This document shows positions 1 through 5,570 of a DNA stretch of 5,570 nucleotides, piece after piece. The position numbers and the translations under genes are program-made. Every line of letters starts with the position of its first letter. Within the stretch, counting starts at the first letter, position 1. This DNA comes from Planctomycetota bacterium (GTDB lineage: Bacteria > Planctomycetota > Planctomycetia > Pirellulales > Pirellulaceae): assembly GCA_023430365.1 (NCBI GenBank), contig JAEZAS010000355.1, positions 1 through 5,570 on the forward strand, in the 5' to 3' direction. The notes under the pieces are model-generated. The model saw only the letters and a list, made by a program, of their open reading frames with translations. It did no database searches and had not been told where the DNA came from.

Positions 1-75
1 CGGAGCTCTGTTGTCGTGGTCGCCGAAAACCGGTCACTCTACGACCAGGAGCCGGAAACGTCGGCCGTCGACTAA
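1..75 (+). CDS. Possible C-terminal tail of an unidentified rightward gene (partial)
   Basis: Reading frame 1 is open from the window edge through 24 codons to a TAA at 73-75. The predicted end is mildly acidic and reads VVVVAENRSLYDQEPETSAVD. I do not recognise a family. Two things favour a real gene end: the composition is protein-like, and a small hairpin followed by four T's lies about 60 bases downstream in the same orientation. Against it, 24 codons is short enough to be open by chance, and frames 2 and 3 are also open here. If real, the gene converges on the cupin gene. Confidence 0.3.
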   Translation, partial: RSSVVVVAENRSLYDQEPETSAVD

Positions 76-135
76 AACGACTGGTCCGAAGCGATCCTGA
101 GCGCCAGCCAGCGCTAGGCGAACAGGCGACGAGCC

Positions 136-162
136 AAAGTCGAGTGACGCTGAGCGACTTTT
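136..162 (+). terminator. Weak candidate intrinsic terminator
   Basis: AAAGTCG (136-142) can pair with CGACTTT (155-161) across a 12-base loop, and the T run is TTTT at 159-162. The stem is short and the loop large, so it is weak. The T run favours the rightward strand, which would fit a gene ending at 75. Read leftward, it sits just past the cupin stop codon, with only three T's after the stem. Confidence 0.3.
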
Positions 163-186
163 CCGGCGTGTTCCGGTCGCGGAGGC

Positions 187-549
187 TCATTCGCCGTCCC
201 GATGAACGGTCTGCGGCGAGAACGCGGGGAGGCAGACGGCCACGTACTCAGCCCCTTCGGTCGGCGTGCTGTAGCGCACCCACTCACCGGGCTGAGTGAC
301 GACCGCCTGGCCGGCTGACACCTGCAATTCGCCCCCTTCGTGCTCGACACGCACGGTTCCTTTGAGCACGAGCGTCACCTCCAGAAACTCGGGACGCTGG
401 CCGGGCTCCTGCCAGCCGGTCGGAGAGACCATCCGCGCGACGCTCACCTGCTCGTGGCCGGAATTCACCCGGCCCACGAATTCCTCGATGCGCTTCGGCG
501 GCTGCCCGGCGGCTTGAACAATGGTCGGAGCGGCGATGAGCTGGGGCAT
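187..549 (-). CDS. Small cupin-domain protein lacking the canonical metal ligands
   Basis: A 120-residue single-domain cupin, probably cytoplasmic, with no signal peptide or membrane segment. The start is the ATG at 549 (MPQLIAAPTIVQ). The frame stays open 34 codons further upstream, but that extension is rich in Arg and Ser and not domain-like. The beta-barrel signature is visible: GWQEPGQRPEF (45-55), EVTLVLKG (57-64) with the Glu and Gly spacing of cupin motif 1, and GQAVVTQPGEWVRYSTP (80-96) as motif 2. The His-x-His that normally binds metal in motif 1 falls on Gln/Arg/Pro, and the motif 2 His is Val or Arg. A conserved-looking tail, CLPAFSPQTVHRDGE, follows. It may therefore be a small-ligand sensor or binding protein, not a metal-dependent dioxygenase or isomerase; the substrate is unknown. 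Only a weak GAGA precedes the start. It is divergent from the His-rich gene. Confidence 0.85.
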   Translation of the reverse strand: MPQLIAAPTIVQAAGQPPKRIEEFVGRVNSGHEQVSVARMVSPTGWQEPGQRPEFLEVTLVLKGTVRVEHEGGELQVSAGQAVVTQPGEWVRYSTPTEGAEYVAVCLPAFSPQTVHRDGE

Positions 550-712
550 GTGGAATCTCGCTGAGGGTGATCGACCTGTCGTGTCCCGTCGATGTCCGGG
601 AATCCGGCTCCGAGGGCACTTCGCAAATTTATCCCGGCTGGTCAGTAACAAAAAGGAGCGGACCTCGCCTGGAGGAGTATCGGAGTCGAGCAGCCAAGCT
701 TGAACGAAGCAA

Positions 713-731
713 ATTCCTCACACGTGAGAAT
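713..731. promoter_or_regulatory. Imperfect inverted repeat just upstream of the His-rich gene
   Basis: The sequence ATTCCTCACACGTGAGAAT is a near-perfect dyad. ATTC-TCAC (with one extra C) pairs with GTGAGAAT around a two-base AC centre. It ends 20 bases before the start codon and lies upstream of the ribosome binding site. It could be an operator for a dimeric regulator or a short hairpin in the mRNA leader. No specific regulator family can be assigned from the sequence. Confidence 0.25.
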
Positions 732-740
732 AGAAAGCGT

Positions 741-744
741 AGGA
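741..744 (+). promoter_or_regulatory. Ribosome binding site of the His-rich gene
   Basis: AGGA lies seven bases before the ATG at 752. No comparable site precedes the next in-frame ATG at 773, so it supports the upstream start. Confidence 0.45.
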
Positions 745-751
745 TCCCGCG

Positions 752-1027
752 ATGATCAGCATCTCCAAACTCATGAAAGCTTTGACCTTGGCCGCCGCGT
801 TCGCCTTGCTCGCGGCGCCCGGCATTGCTGAGGCGGGCCATGGAGGTGGTTCGCATCACCATCATCACCACCAGGGCTTCCACAAGCACCATCACCATCA
901 CCACGGGTTTCACCACCACTTGGATTGGTACGACTATTACTGGCACTATCCCCATCTGTTCCACAAACACAAGCACCACCACCTCCATCATCACCACAAA
1001 CACCACTTCAAGCACCACGGACATTAG
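752..1027 (+). CDS. Small exported histidine-rich protein, probable metal binder
   Basis: A 91-residue protein. Residues 1-28 form a typical Sec signal peptide: Lys6 and Lys9, a hydrophobic run LTLAAAFALLAAPG, and an AEA cleavage site before Gly29. The mature part would be 63 residues, of which 33 are His, with no Cys. The layout is: GHGGGS linker; His6 (35-40); QGFHK; His6 (46-51); GFHHH; an aromatic core DWYDYYWHYPHLF (58-70); then a Lys/His tail, HKHKHHHLHHHHKHHFKHHGH (71-91). The two His6-Gly-Phe-His blocks look like an internal duplication. Dense His clusters of this kind bind Ni, Zn, Cu or Co, as in the cytoplasmic Hpn protein of Helicobacter. That this protein buffers metal in the periplasm or at the cell surface is inference. 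It is a single gene with its own ribosome binding site and a strong terminator. The His codons are CAC and CAT mixed, which makes a low-complexity tract that gives misleading frames on both strands. Confidence 0.85.
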   Translation: MISISKLMKALTLAAAFALLAAPGIAEAGHGGGSHHHHHHQGFHKHHHHHHGFHHHLDWYDYYWHYPHLFHKHKHHHLHHHHKHHFKHHGH

Positions 1028-1143
1028 TTCCACAACTTCCATGACAAGCAAGCGACGGCTCCGGCCGACTCGCGCTGATCTAAAAGGTGGAGACAGTTCC
1101 GCGTGCCTTGATGCGATGTTGAACGGGCTCGCCGTTGAACGCG

Positions 1144-1175
1144 AAAGCCCTCGCCAAATCGGCGAGGGCTTTTTT
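1144..1175 (+). terminator. Strong intrinsic terminator after the His-rich gene
   Basis: AAAGCCCTCGCC (1144-1155) pairs perfectly with GGCGAGGGCTTT (1161-1172) across a five-base loop, AAATC, and a run of six T's ends at 1175. It lies about 115 bases after the His-rich stop and 57 bases before the end of the convergent methyltransferase gene. The T run favours rightward transcription. Leftward, the stem is the same but is followed by only three T's, so it may also act weakly for the opposite operon. Confidence 0.88.
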
Positions 1176-1231
1176 CGTTGGTGAACGGCTTGGGCGCGGC
1201 GGGTGCGAACCCGTGAAGAACGAGCGGTTGC

Positions 1232-2518
1232 TCACCAGAGACGCGCCCAGATGGCGTTGAGATATTCGGTCTCGGGGCAATTCGCGGCGACGGGGTGGTC
1301 GGCGGACGCGCCGCTCTTGGCAAGCACCTGCAGCATGCGCGGAGCGTGCCGGGCTGACCGCTCGCTGGTGGCCGCGGATACCTGAGGACCCGCCTGCCGG
1401 GCCGCACGATAGATGATTCGCGCAAACTCGTCGGCCGGGAGCAAACCGGCGCAGGTGCATGTGAGCAGCAAGCCGCCAGGAGCGACGAGCTGCATCGCCA
1501 GCTTGTTCAGGTCGAAATGCTTGTGCGAGCCTTCTTCCAATTCCGCTCGCGTGCGAATGAGCTTGGGTGGATCGAGCACGACGACGTCGAACTTGCGTCC
1601 GCCGCGGAGCATGTCGCGCATGTAGGCAAAGGCGTCGGCCTGGACGAACTTCACGCGGGCCTGGTTCAGGTTGGCGTTCTCGCGGGCCGTCTCCAGCGGC
1701 TCTTCGTCGAGATCGACCCCCGTCACTTCGGCAGCCCCGCCGAGCTTCTTGGCGTAGATCGAGAAGCCGCCGGTGTAGCAGCAGAGGTCGAGAACCGTTT
1801 TGCCTTCGCAGAACGAGGCCAGCAGCTTGCGGTTGTCGCGCTGGTCGCAGAAGAACCCCGTTTTATGTCCCTTGGCAAAGTCGACGCGGAACCGCAGGCC
1901 GTTTTCGTGGATGGTGACTCGGGGCGGCAACTCGGCCGACGAGATCGGCAGCCCCTCGAAGCCTTCCTGTGCGGTCGTGGCCGGGCCGCCCCGGATGAGC
2001 GTGTGCTTCGTGCCGCACAGGGGCGCCAGCTTCGCCAGAATCGCCTCGGCCCGCTGGTACATGCCGAGCGAAAAGATTTCAGCCGACAGCATGTCGCCGA
2101 GCTTGTCGACGACCAGTCCCGGCAGGCCGTCCGCCTCTGCGTGGATGACGCGGTATGAGTCGGTCACGTCGTCCAACCGCAGCACCTTCCGCCGGAGCTC
2201 GACCGCCTTCTGCAGTCGATCGTCCCAAAACGAATCGTCCGGCAGCGACTGCTCCAGCGTGAGCATGCGGACGGCGATTTCCGAGCGTGGGTTATAGAAC
2301 CCATAGCCGGCCAGGTTCTCGTCCGCGTCGTACACGGCGACCCAATCGCCCGCCTTGGCGGACGAATCGACTCGCCCGATTCGCTTGCGATAGAGCAGGG
2401 GATGCAGGCCGACCGACTTGGCAAACACGGCGGGGAGCGGCCGGGTGGGATCGGGGGAGAGGGGCCGCTGCGCAATGGCCTTGGCAGTCGGACGGTAGGA
2501 ACTCGAAGTGGAACGCAT
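1232..2518 (-). CDS. rlmI: RlmI-like class I SAM-dependent 23S rRNA (cytosine-C5) methyltransferase
   Basis: A 428-residue protein of the COG1092 (RlmI/YccW) family, which in E. coli makes m5C1962 in 23S rRNA using SAM. An N-terminal PUA-like RNA-binding domain (about 30-95) holds the GLHPLLYRKRIGRV segment, corresponding to the family's G-H-P-W-V-F. A central region (about 100-220) leads to FFCDQRDNR (222-230). The Rossmann catalytic domain shows motif I LDLCCYTGGFS (243-253), VTGVDLDEE (265-273), motif IV VLDPPK (314-319) and CTCAG (354-358), whose second Cys (356) aligns with the proposed catalytic Cys in E. coli RlmI SCSG. The family C-terminal signature ADHP (406-409) and PETEYLNAIWARLW close the protein. 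Length is close to E. coli RlmI (396 residues) with a longer N-terminus. I chose the ATG at 2518; a GTG two codons upstream (2524) is possible, and neither has a clear SD site. The exact rRNA target is inferred. Confidence 0.9.
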   Translation of the reverse strand: MRSTSSSYRPTAKAIAQRPLSPDPTRPLPAVFAKSVGLHPLLYRKRIGRVDSSAKAGDWVAVYDADENLAGYGFYNPRSEIAVRMLTLEQSLPDDSFWDDRLQKAVELRRKVLRLDDVTDSYRVIHAEADGLPGLVVDKLGDMLSAEIFSLGMYQRAEAILAKLAPLCGTKHTLIRGGPATTAQEGFEGLPISSAELPPRVTIHENGLRFRVDFAKGHKTGFFCDQRDNRKLLASFCEGKTVLDLCCYTGGFSIYAKKLGGAAEVTGVDLDEEPLETARENANLNQARVKFVQADAFAYMRDMLRGGRKFDVVVLDPPKLIRTRAELEEGSHKHFDLNKLAMQLVAPGGLLLTCTCAGLLPADEFARIIYRAARQAGPQVSAATSERSARHAPRMLQVLAKSGASADHPVAANCPETEYLNAIWARLW

Positions 2519-2611
2519 AAACACCAGCCAGCCCGGCTGCCGCAGCCAGTCGGGCCGCTGAAACGAATCAAAGAGTGAAAGGAATGCCGCGACGGCACAC
2601 GGAGCGTGCTG

Positions 2612-3400
2612 CTACTTGGGCACAAACGGAAAATGCTCGTCGAGCGGCGACTGCGACAGTTCCAGCAGGAACGTCCCCAGGCGATCGACGAGCCGATCCA
2701 TCATTTTACGCGCTTTGTCGGGCGAAGAGGCGTGCGGATATCCGGAACCTGTGTTCGTCGTCAGCAGATGCCAGGGACGCGTGATCGACACCCAGCCGCG
2801 GTTCACCGCTTCGAACCGGGAAGGGCTCACGGCCCCATTGTCGGCGGCCAGCGTTCCGTCCGGATTCTTGGCGACCAGGTGCGGGAAGTACGCCATGATG
2901 AACGACGTTTCCATCTCACCCGCGTGGTCGTCGGGATGCTCGAAGATTTCGCTGCTCTGGTCTCCCAGCACGGTGAACCAGTTGCAGAGGAACAGGTGAC
3001 CGTCGATCTTGTCGCACAGCTCGCGGAGGAGCGGCTTCATTTCGTTGCCGCCGTGGCTGTTGAGCAGCACGATCTTGCGCACTCCGCTGCGAATCACCGA
3101 GTGGACTATGTCGGTCACGAAACGGAACAGCGTGCTCGGATCGACGTTCACCGCCAGCGGCAGGGCGTGCATGTTGGTCTCGGTGCCGTAAGGAATCGTC
3201 GGCAGCAGGACCACCTTGGCGCCGCGGCGATGGGCCGCCTCGCAGATTTTCTCGCCGACCGTCGTCCCCTCGTAGCAGTCGGTGCCGTACGGGAGATGCA
3301 GGTTGTGTGGCTCCGTGGCGCCGAGCGGCAACACGGCCACCTCGTAGGGATGCTCTTTGACGTAGGCGTAGTTCACTTCCGACAGGATGTAGGGTCGCAT
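2612..3400 (-). CDS. Creatininase-family metal-dependent amidohydrolase
   Basis: A 262-residue protein, matching the usual length of about 260 for the creatininase family (PF02633), whose members hydrolyse cyclic or linear amide bonds at a two-metal centre. It has no signal peptide, so it is cytoplasmic. Motif 1 is PLGATEPHNLHLPYGTD (25-41): Glu30, His32 and Asp41 have the spacing of the Pseudomonas creatininase ligands Glu34, His36 and Asp45. Motif 2, LNSHGGN (113-119), supplies His116. Motif 3, DDHAGEMETS (157-166), supplies His159 and Glu162. The residue matching Pseudomonas Glu122 is Gly118, as in many non-creatininase relatives, where the Glu of HAGE probably takes its place. The substrate cannot be named; creatinine is not implied. 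The start at the ATG (3400) places motif 1 normally, but no SD site is visible. It lies between the DUF1570/LRR gene and the methyltransferase, with gaps of 98 and 93 bases. Confidence 0.88.
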   Translation of the reverse strand: MRPYILSEVNYAYVKEHPYEVAVLPLGATEPHNLHLPYGTDCYEGTTVGEKICEAAHRRGAKVVLLPTIPYGTETNMHALPLAVNVDPSTLFRFVTDIVHSVIRSGVRKIVLLNSHGGNEMKPLLRELCDKIDGHLFLCNWFTVLGDQSSEIFEHPDDHAGEMETSFIMAYFPHLVAKNPDGTLAADNGAVSPSRFEAVNRGWVSITRPWHLLTTNTGSGYPHASSPDKARKMMDRLVDRLGTFLLELSQSPLDEHFPFVPK

Positions 3401-3432
3401 GGGAGCTGTGCCAGGGTTGAAGAGGAGCGGCT

Positions 3433-3473
3433 CGGTGAAACACCGTTATACGTTTTTGCCGCCGGCTTGTCCC
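3433..3473 (-). promoter_or_regulatory. Candidate promoter with overlapping small hairpin before the creatininase-family gene
   Basis: Read leftward, GGGACA (3473-3468, four of six matches to TTGACA) is followed after exactly 17 bases by TATAAC (3450-3445, five of six matches to TATAAT). The expected RNA start is near 3438, giving a leader of about 38 bases. A perfect small dyad, CGGTG-TTT-CACCG (3445-3433), overlaps the -10 end and the start site and could be an operator half-pair or a leader hairpin. If functional, the creatininase gene can be transcribed apart from the upstream gene. Confidence 0.33.
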
Positions 3474-3498
3474 GCGGACCAGCAAAGACGCCCGGGAG

Positions 3499-5388
3499 CT
3501 AGGGGCCTTCGACCTGTAGCTTCGGTTTGCCCGCCTTGAGAGCCCGTACGCCGTCGGCGGTCACCTGAGTCCCCCGCAGGTCGATCGATTCGAGCTGTCG
3601 CAGGCTTTTCAGGTGCGATAGGCCGGCATCGGTAACCGGAGAACCTGTCAGATAGAGACTGCGGAGCTGCTTGAGTCGGGAGAGATGCGCAAGCCCCTCG
3701 TCGCCAATCGGCAGGCGGGCGAGGTCGAGCTCCTGCAATTCTTCCAGCTTGCCGATCAAAGGGAGCGAGGCCTCCGTCACCTGAGTCCCTTCCAAGAACA
3801 ACTGCTGCAGGCCAGCCGCCCCTGCAACGTTTTTCAGTCCCTCGTCGGACGTCTTCGTATTTGACACGTCGAGCCACAGCAGCTTCGTGCACGGCGCCAG
3901 GTTCTTCAGCCCCTCGTCGGTGACATCCGTACGACCCAGCGAAAGCTGCGTGACCTGAGCGAGGCCGGGCGTGTTTGCCAGATCGTCGTCGCTCAGTTTC
4001 AGGAAGGCGAAGTACTGCTTGTCGAGCTCGCCGAGGCTGGTGTTAGTGGCCGCGGTGAGGCTCTGCGGACCGTCGGTTTGCTGATAGATGCTCCGCAGGT
4101 AGTCGACCGTGGCCCGGCGGTACTGGCCGTTTTGGCCGTCCATCAGGAAGTGGGTCAGCCCGGCTGCCTGGGTGTAGAGCTTGCGAATGTCGGCGTCCTG
4201 CTGCAGATCCTCGCGCCCGAGCAGCACGAGATTTTCAAGCGGCGTGTAAAAATCGCCGCTGAGCGCCCGATAGCGGGCTGGCTGCAAACGCTCCGCTTCC
4301 CAGCCGCCGACGGTCCAATAGCCGTCCTGCTCGGTCAGCGATTCCAGGTACATCGCCGCCCCTTCGACGATCCAGAAGTTTTGCCGCTCACCGACGCCGC
4401 TCTTATGCCTGCCCAGTTCCTGAAAGAGCTGGTGGGTCGCCTCGTGCAGCCAGGTCGAACGCGGCGCCGGATCGGCTGCATAGAAGTAGGCGGTCTTTTG
4501 CGTGTCGAGATAAAGCCCCAGCGACACGGCGATCTGCGGCTGGCTTGGGCCGAGTGTGGCCAGATACTCGTCGCGGTCCTTGAACAGCACGACTTGCATC
4601 TTCGGCGTCGGAACGATCCGGTCGGGACGACCGCTCGTGTTGTTGGTCAGCAGGCTGCTGTCGGCCCAGAAGTCGAAAAACACCTGCTTCCAGATGCCGA
4701 CGAGCGTTTCCAGTTCGGCTGCCAGTTCCAGTCCAGCCTTGGCGCTGCGATTGGTAACGATCGAGTAGTGTGGCGTCTCGACTCGCCAATACTGGCCGCG
4801 TCGCCAATCGAATCGCGGATGATCGGTCCGCCCCGCCTCGGCCCGCCAGGTCGCCGGCCGCGGAAGCCAGTCCTTACCGGTCCCCTTGGTATAGCCGAGG
4901 GCTCGTCGGGCCTCGGCATGGTCCGGGGTCTCGCGCAGCACTTCGTGCAGCAACTGATAGGCGGTCGCCGGCTCGGAAGCCACGTTCGCTTGGGCCAGTT
5001 CGAACAGCCGATCGGCTTGGGCTGAGCGAAGCTCGCTGAACTTGGCGTACCACTGCTGCACGCGCAGCGGAGCCGCTTTGCTGGGCGCTGTGACGTCTTT
5101 TGCGGTCGGCAGAAACAAATACTGCCGCCGATGGTGGCGGGGGACGAACCAGTCGCGGGTCGTCGCCGCCTGTTCCTTCAGCCCCAGTTCTTCGCACTTC
5201 GCCGCCAATTGGATGAGCTCGGCAGCGAACTGCTGGTCGAAGGCTTCCCGTTGCAAGGCGGCGGATGAGGCGGATCCTGCATCCTGGGCCGAAGTCTCCG
5301 CACCAATACCGGCGAAACTCAGCCCAAACCACAAAACGGCCCAAAAGCCGAGTTGGAGGGTCCGCCGATATCGGGAAACAGACGACAT
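3499..5388 (-). CDS. Exported DUF1570-type putative metallopeptidase with C-terminal leucine-rich repeats
   Basis: A 629-residue protein. A signal peptide covers about residues 1-30 (Arg7, Arg8 and Arg9, then a hydrophobic stretch LQLGFWAVLWFGLSFAG), so it is probably exported. Residues 45-165 are helical and end in a TPR-like piece (136-166). The DUF1570-type domain (about 200-430) contains WLHEATHQLF with an HExxH zinc motif (His315, Glu316, His319). WIVEGAAMYLES follows, with Glu342 placed 23 residues later as the likely third ligand of a gluzincin. YTQAAGLTHFL (405-415) is also typical of such domains. Residues 477-620 are six 24-residue leucine-rich repeats with a consensus like LxxLxLxxTxVTDxGLxxL; repeats 3 and 4 are the most divergent. 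Protease activity is inferred from the motif, and the substrate is unknown; the repeats probably bind a partner. The start is the ATG at 5388, with no SD site but an extended -10-like element directly upstream. It is first in the leftward gene block. Confidence 0.88.
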   Translation of the reverse strand: MSSVSRYRRTLQLGFWAVLWFGLSFAGIGAETSAQDAGSASSAALQREAFDQQFAAELIQLAAKCEELGLKEQAATTRDWFVPRHHRRQYLFLPTAKDVTAPSKAAPLRVQQWYAKFSELRSAQADRLFELAQANVASEPATAYQLLHEVLRETPDHAEARRALGYTKGTGKDWLPRPATWRAEAGRTDHPRFDWRRGQYWRVETPHYSIVTNRSAKAGLELAAELETLVGIWKQVFFDFWADSSLLTNNTSGRPDRIVPTPKMQVVLFKDRDEYLATLGPSQPQIAVSLGLYLDTQKTAYFYAADPAPRSTWLHEATHQLFQELGRHKSGVGERQNFWIVEGAAMYLESLTEQDGYWTVGGWEAERLQPARYRALSGDFYTPLENLVLLGREDLQQDADIRKLYTQAAGLTHFLMDGQNGQYRRATVDYLRSIYQQTDGPQSLTAATNTSLGELDKQYFAFLKLSDDDLANTPGLAQVTQLSLGRTDVTDEGLKNLAPCTKLLWLDVSNTKTSDEGLKNVAGAAGLQQLFLEGTQVTEASLPLIGKLEELQELDLARLPIGDEGLAHLSRLKQLRSLYLTGSPVTDAGLSHLKSLRQLESIDLRGTQVTADGVRALKAGKPKLQVEGP

Positions 5389-5394
5389 GGAAGC

Positions 5395-5403
5395 ATTTTA
5401 CCA
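5395..5403 (-). promoter_or_regulatory. Extended -10-like element abutting the DUF1570/LRR start codon
   Basis: Read leftward the sequence is TGGTAAAAT: a TG dinucleotide, one base, then TAAAAT, five of six matches to TATAAT. It ends six bases before the ATG. A transcript from it would begin at about the A of the start codon and be leaderless. There is no -35 match at the 17-base spacing (GGCGGA). Confidence 0.25.
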
Positions 5404-5490
5404 TCGCTGACACTCCATCCGCCCCCCGCGTCTCCGGACGACGCCCGGCTGGGCCCGAGGGTGGCGCCGACCGTTCCGAACTTATCGATT

Positions 5491-5495
5491 AGGAG
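5491..5495 (+). promoter_or_regulatory. Ribosome binding site that fixes the GTG start at 5504
   Basis: AGGAG is followed by eight bases and then GTG. It is the best SD site in the window and decides the start of the right-edge gene, for which no in-frame ATG is seen. Confidence 0.6.
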
Positions 5496-5503
5496 CCCAC
5501 TGC

Positions 5504-5570
5504 GTGGCGATCCAGAAGCTGGTTGAAGGGGTGCATCACTTTCAAAGCCGCGTCTTTCAGGCCCAGAAAG
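5504..5570 (+). CDS. Start of a probable beta-class carbonic anhydrase (partial, runs off the right edge)
   Basis: Twenty-two codons are visible from a GTG start, encoding VAIQKLVEGVHHFQ followed by SRVFQAQK (first residue would be fMet). The pattern QKLVEGVHHFQ-x-x-VF resembles, from memory, the N-terminus of bacterial beta-carbonic anhydrases, which interconvert CO2 and bicarbonate at a zinc site in the cytoplasm. The zinc-binding residues lie beyond the window, so the family call rests only on this short N-terminus. The strong AGGAG at 5491-5495 supports the start. The gene is divergent from the DUF1570/LRR gene across a 115-base gap in which I see no clear rightward promoter. Confidence 0.65.
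   Translation, partial: MAIQKLVEGVHHFQSRVFQAQK

Larger units (their letters stand above)
550..751. promoter_or_regulatory. Divergent intergenic region between the cupin and His-rich genes
   Basis: This 202-base gap must hold the promoters of both divergent genes. I could not place a convincing -35/-10 pair for either. The leftward strand has an ATAAAT at 632-627 without a well-spaced -35. The rightward strand has TTGAAC at 700-705, but its spacing to GAGAAT (726-731) is 20 bases. SD-like AAGGAG (653-658) and GGAGGAG (671-677) are not followed by a suitable start codon. The clearest structure is the dyad at 713-731. Confidence 0.4.

Noticed and set aside
550..651. N-terminal extension of the cupin by 34 codons
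   Set aside because: The extension is Arg/Ser-rich and not domain-like; the ATG at 549 gives a typical 120-residue single-domain cupin.
854..1018. CAC/CAT tract as a DNA microsatellite or CRISPR-like array
   Set aside because: It is explained by His codons. There are no spacers or fixed-length repeats, and the frame is interrupted by the coding aromatic core.
629..1051. Leftward 140-codon frame, very rich in Val and Met, resembling a membrane protein
   Set aside because: It is the reverse complement of the CAC/CAT His codons (GTG/ATG) of the His-rich gene, which has its own signal peptide, ribosome binding site and terminator.
825..1184. Rightward 119-codon Thr/Ile-rich frame
   Set aside because: It is a frame-shifted reading of the same CAC/CAT tract (ACC/ATC) and runs through the terminator hairpin.
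1517..2158. Rightward 213-codon frame opposite the methyltransferase
   Set aside because: It lacks recognisable motifs and overlaps the opposite strand of a gene with full RlmI-family motifs; a shadow of GC-rich coding DNA.
2525..2611. Terminator between the creatininase and methyltransferase genes
   Set aside because: Small dyads such as CAGCC-C-GGCTG and GCCG-CGA-CGGC are present, but none is followed by a T run in the leftward direction.
2606..3502. Rightward 298-codon frame opposite the creatininase-family gene
   Set aside because: It mirrors the real gene almost exactly and has no recognisable domain. The leftward frame carries every family ligand motif.
4078..5025. Rightward 315-codon frame opposite the DUF1570/LRR gene
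   Set aside because: It lies wholly inside a gene with a signal peptide, HExxH motif and repeats, and has no recognisable domain of its own.

Overview
The window looks like ordinary chromosomal DNA from a planctomycete, probably of the Pirellula group. The evidence is a GC-rich sequence by eye, an exported protein joining a DUF1570-type metallopeptidase domain to 24-residue leucine-rich repeats, a cupin of a type I associate with planctomycetes, and a creatininase-family hydrolase. This placement rests on family recognition, not on a database search.

Layout, left to right. Positions 1-75 may hold the tail of a rightward gene, followed by a weak hairpin. A small leftward cupin gene (187-549) faces away from a rightward gene (752-1027) for a short, extremely histidine-rich exported protein, and the two share about 200 bases of upstream DNA. 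The histidine-rich gene ends in a strong intrinsic terminator (1144-1175), which also separates it from a convergent leftward block of three genes. In transcription order, that block is the exported DUF1570/LRR protein (5388-3499), a creatininase-family amidohydrolase (3400-2612) and an RlmI-like 23S rRNA methyltransferase (2518-1232). The gaps between the three are about 95 bases, so they could be co-transcribed or have their own promoters; a candidate promoter lies before the creatininase gene. At the right edge a new rightward gene begins at a GTG (5504), with a good ribosome binding site. Its first 22 residues resemble the start of a beta-class carbonic anhydrase.

Functionally the genes look like a mixed housekeeping neighbourhood, and no common pathway is visible. 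The most unusual item is the histidine-rich exported protein: 33 of 91 residues are His, and about half of the predicted mature chain. It has no cysteine and has an aromatic cluster in the middle, which suggests metal buffering outside the cytoplasm. I saw no phage, insertion sequence, CRISPR array, tRNA or rRNA.
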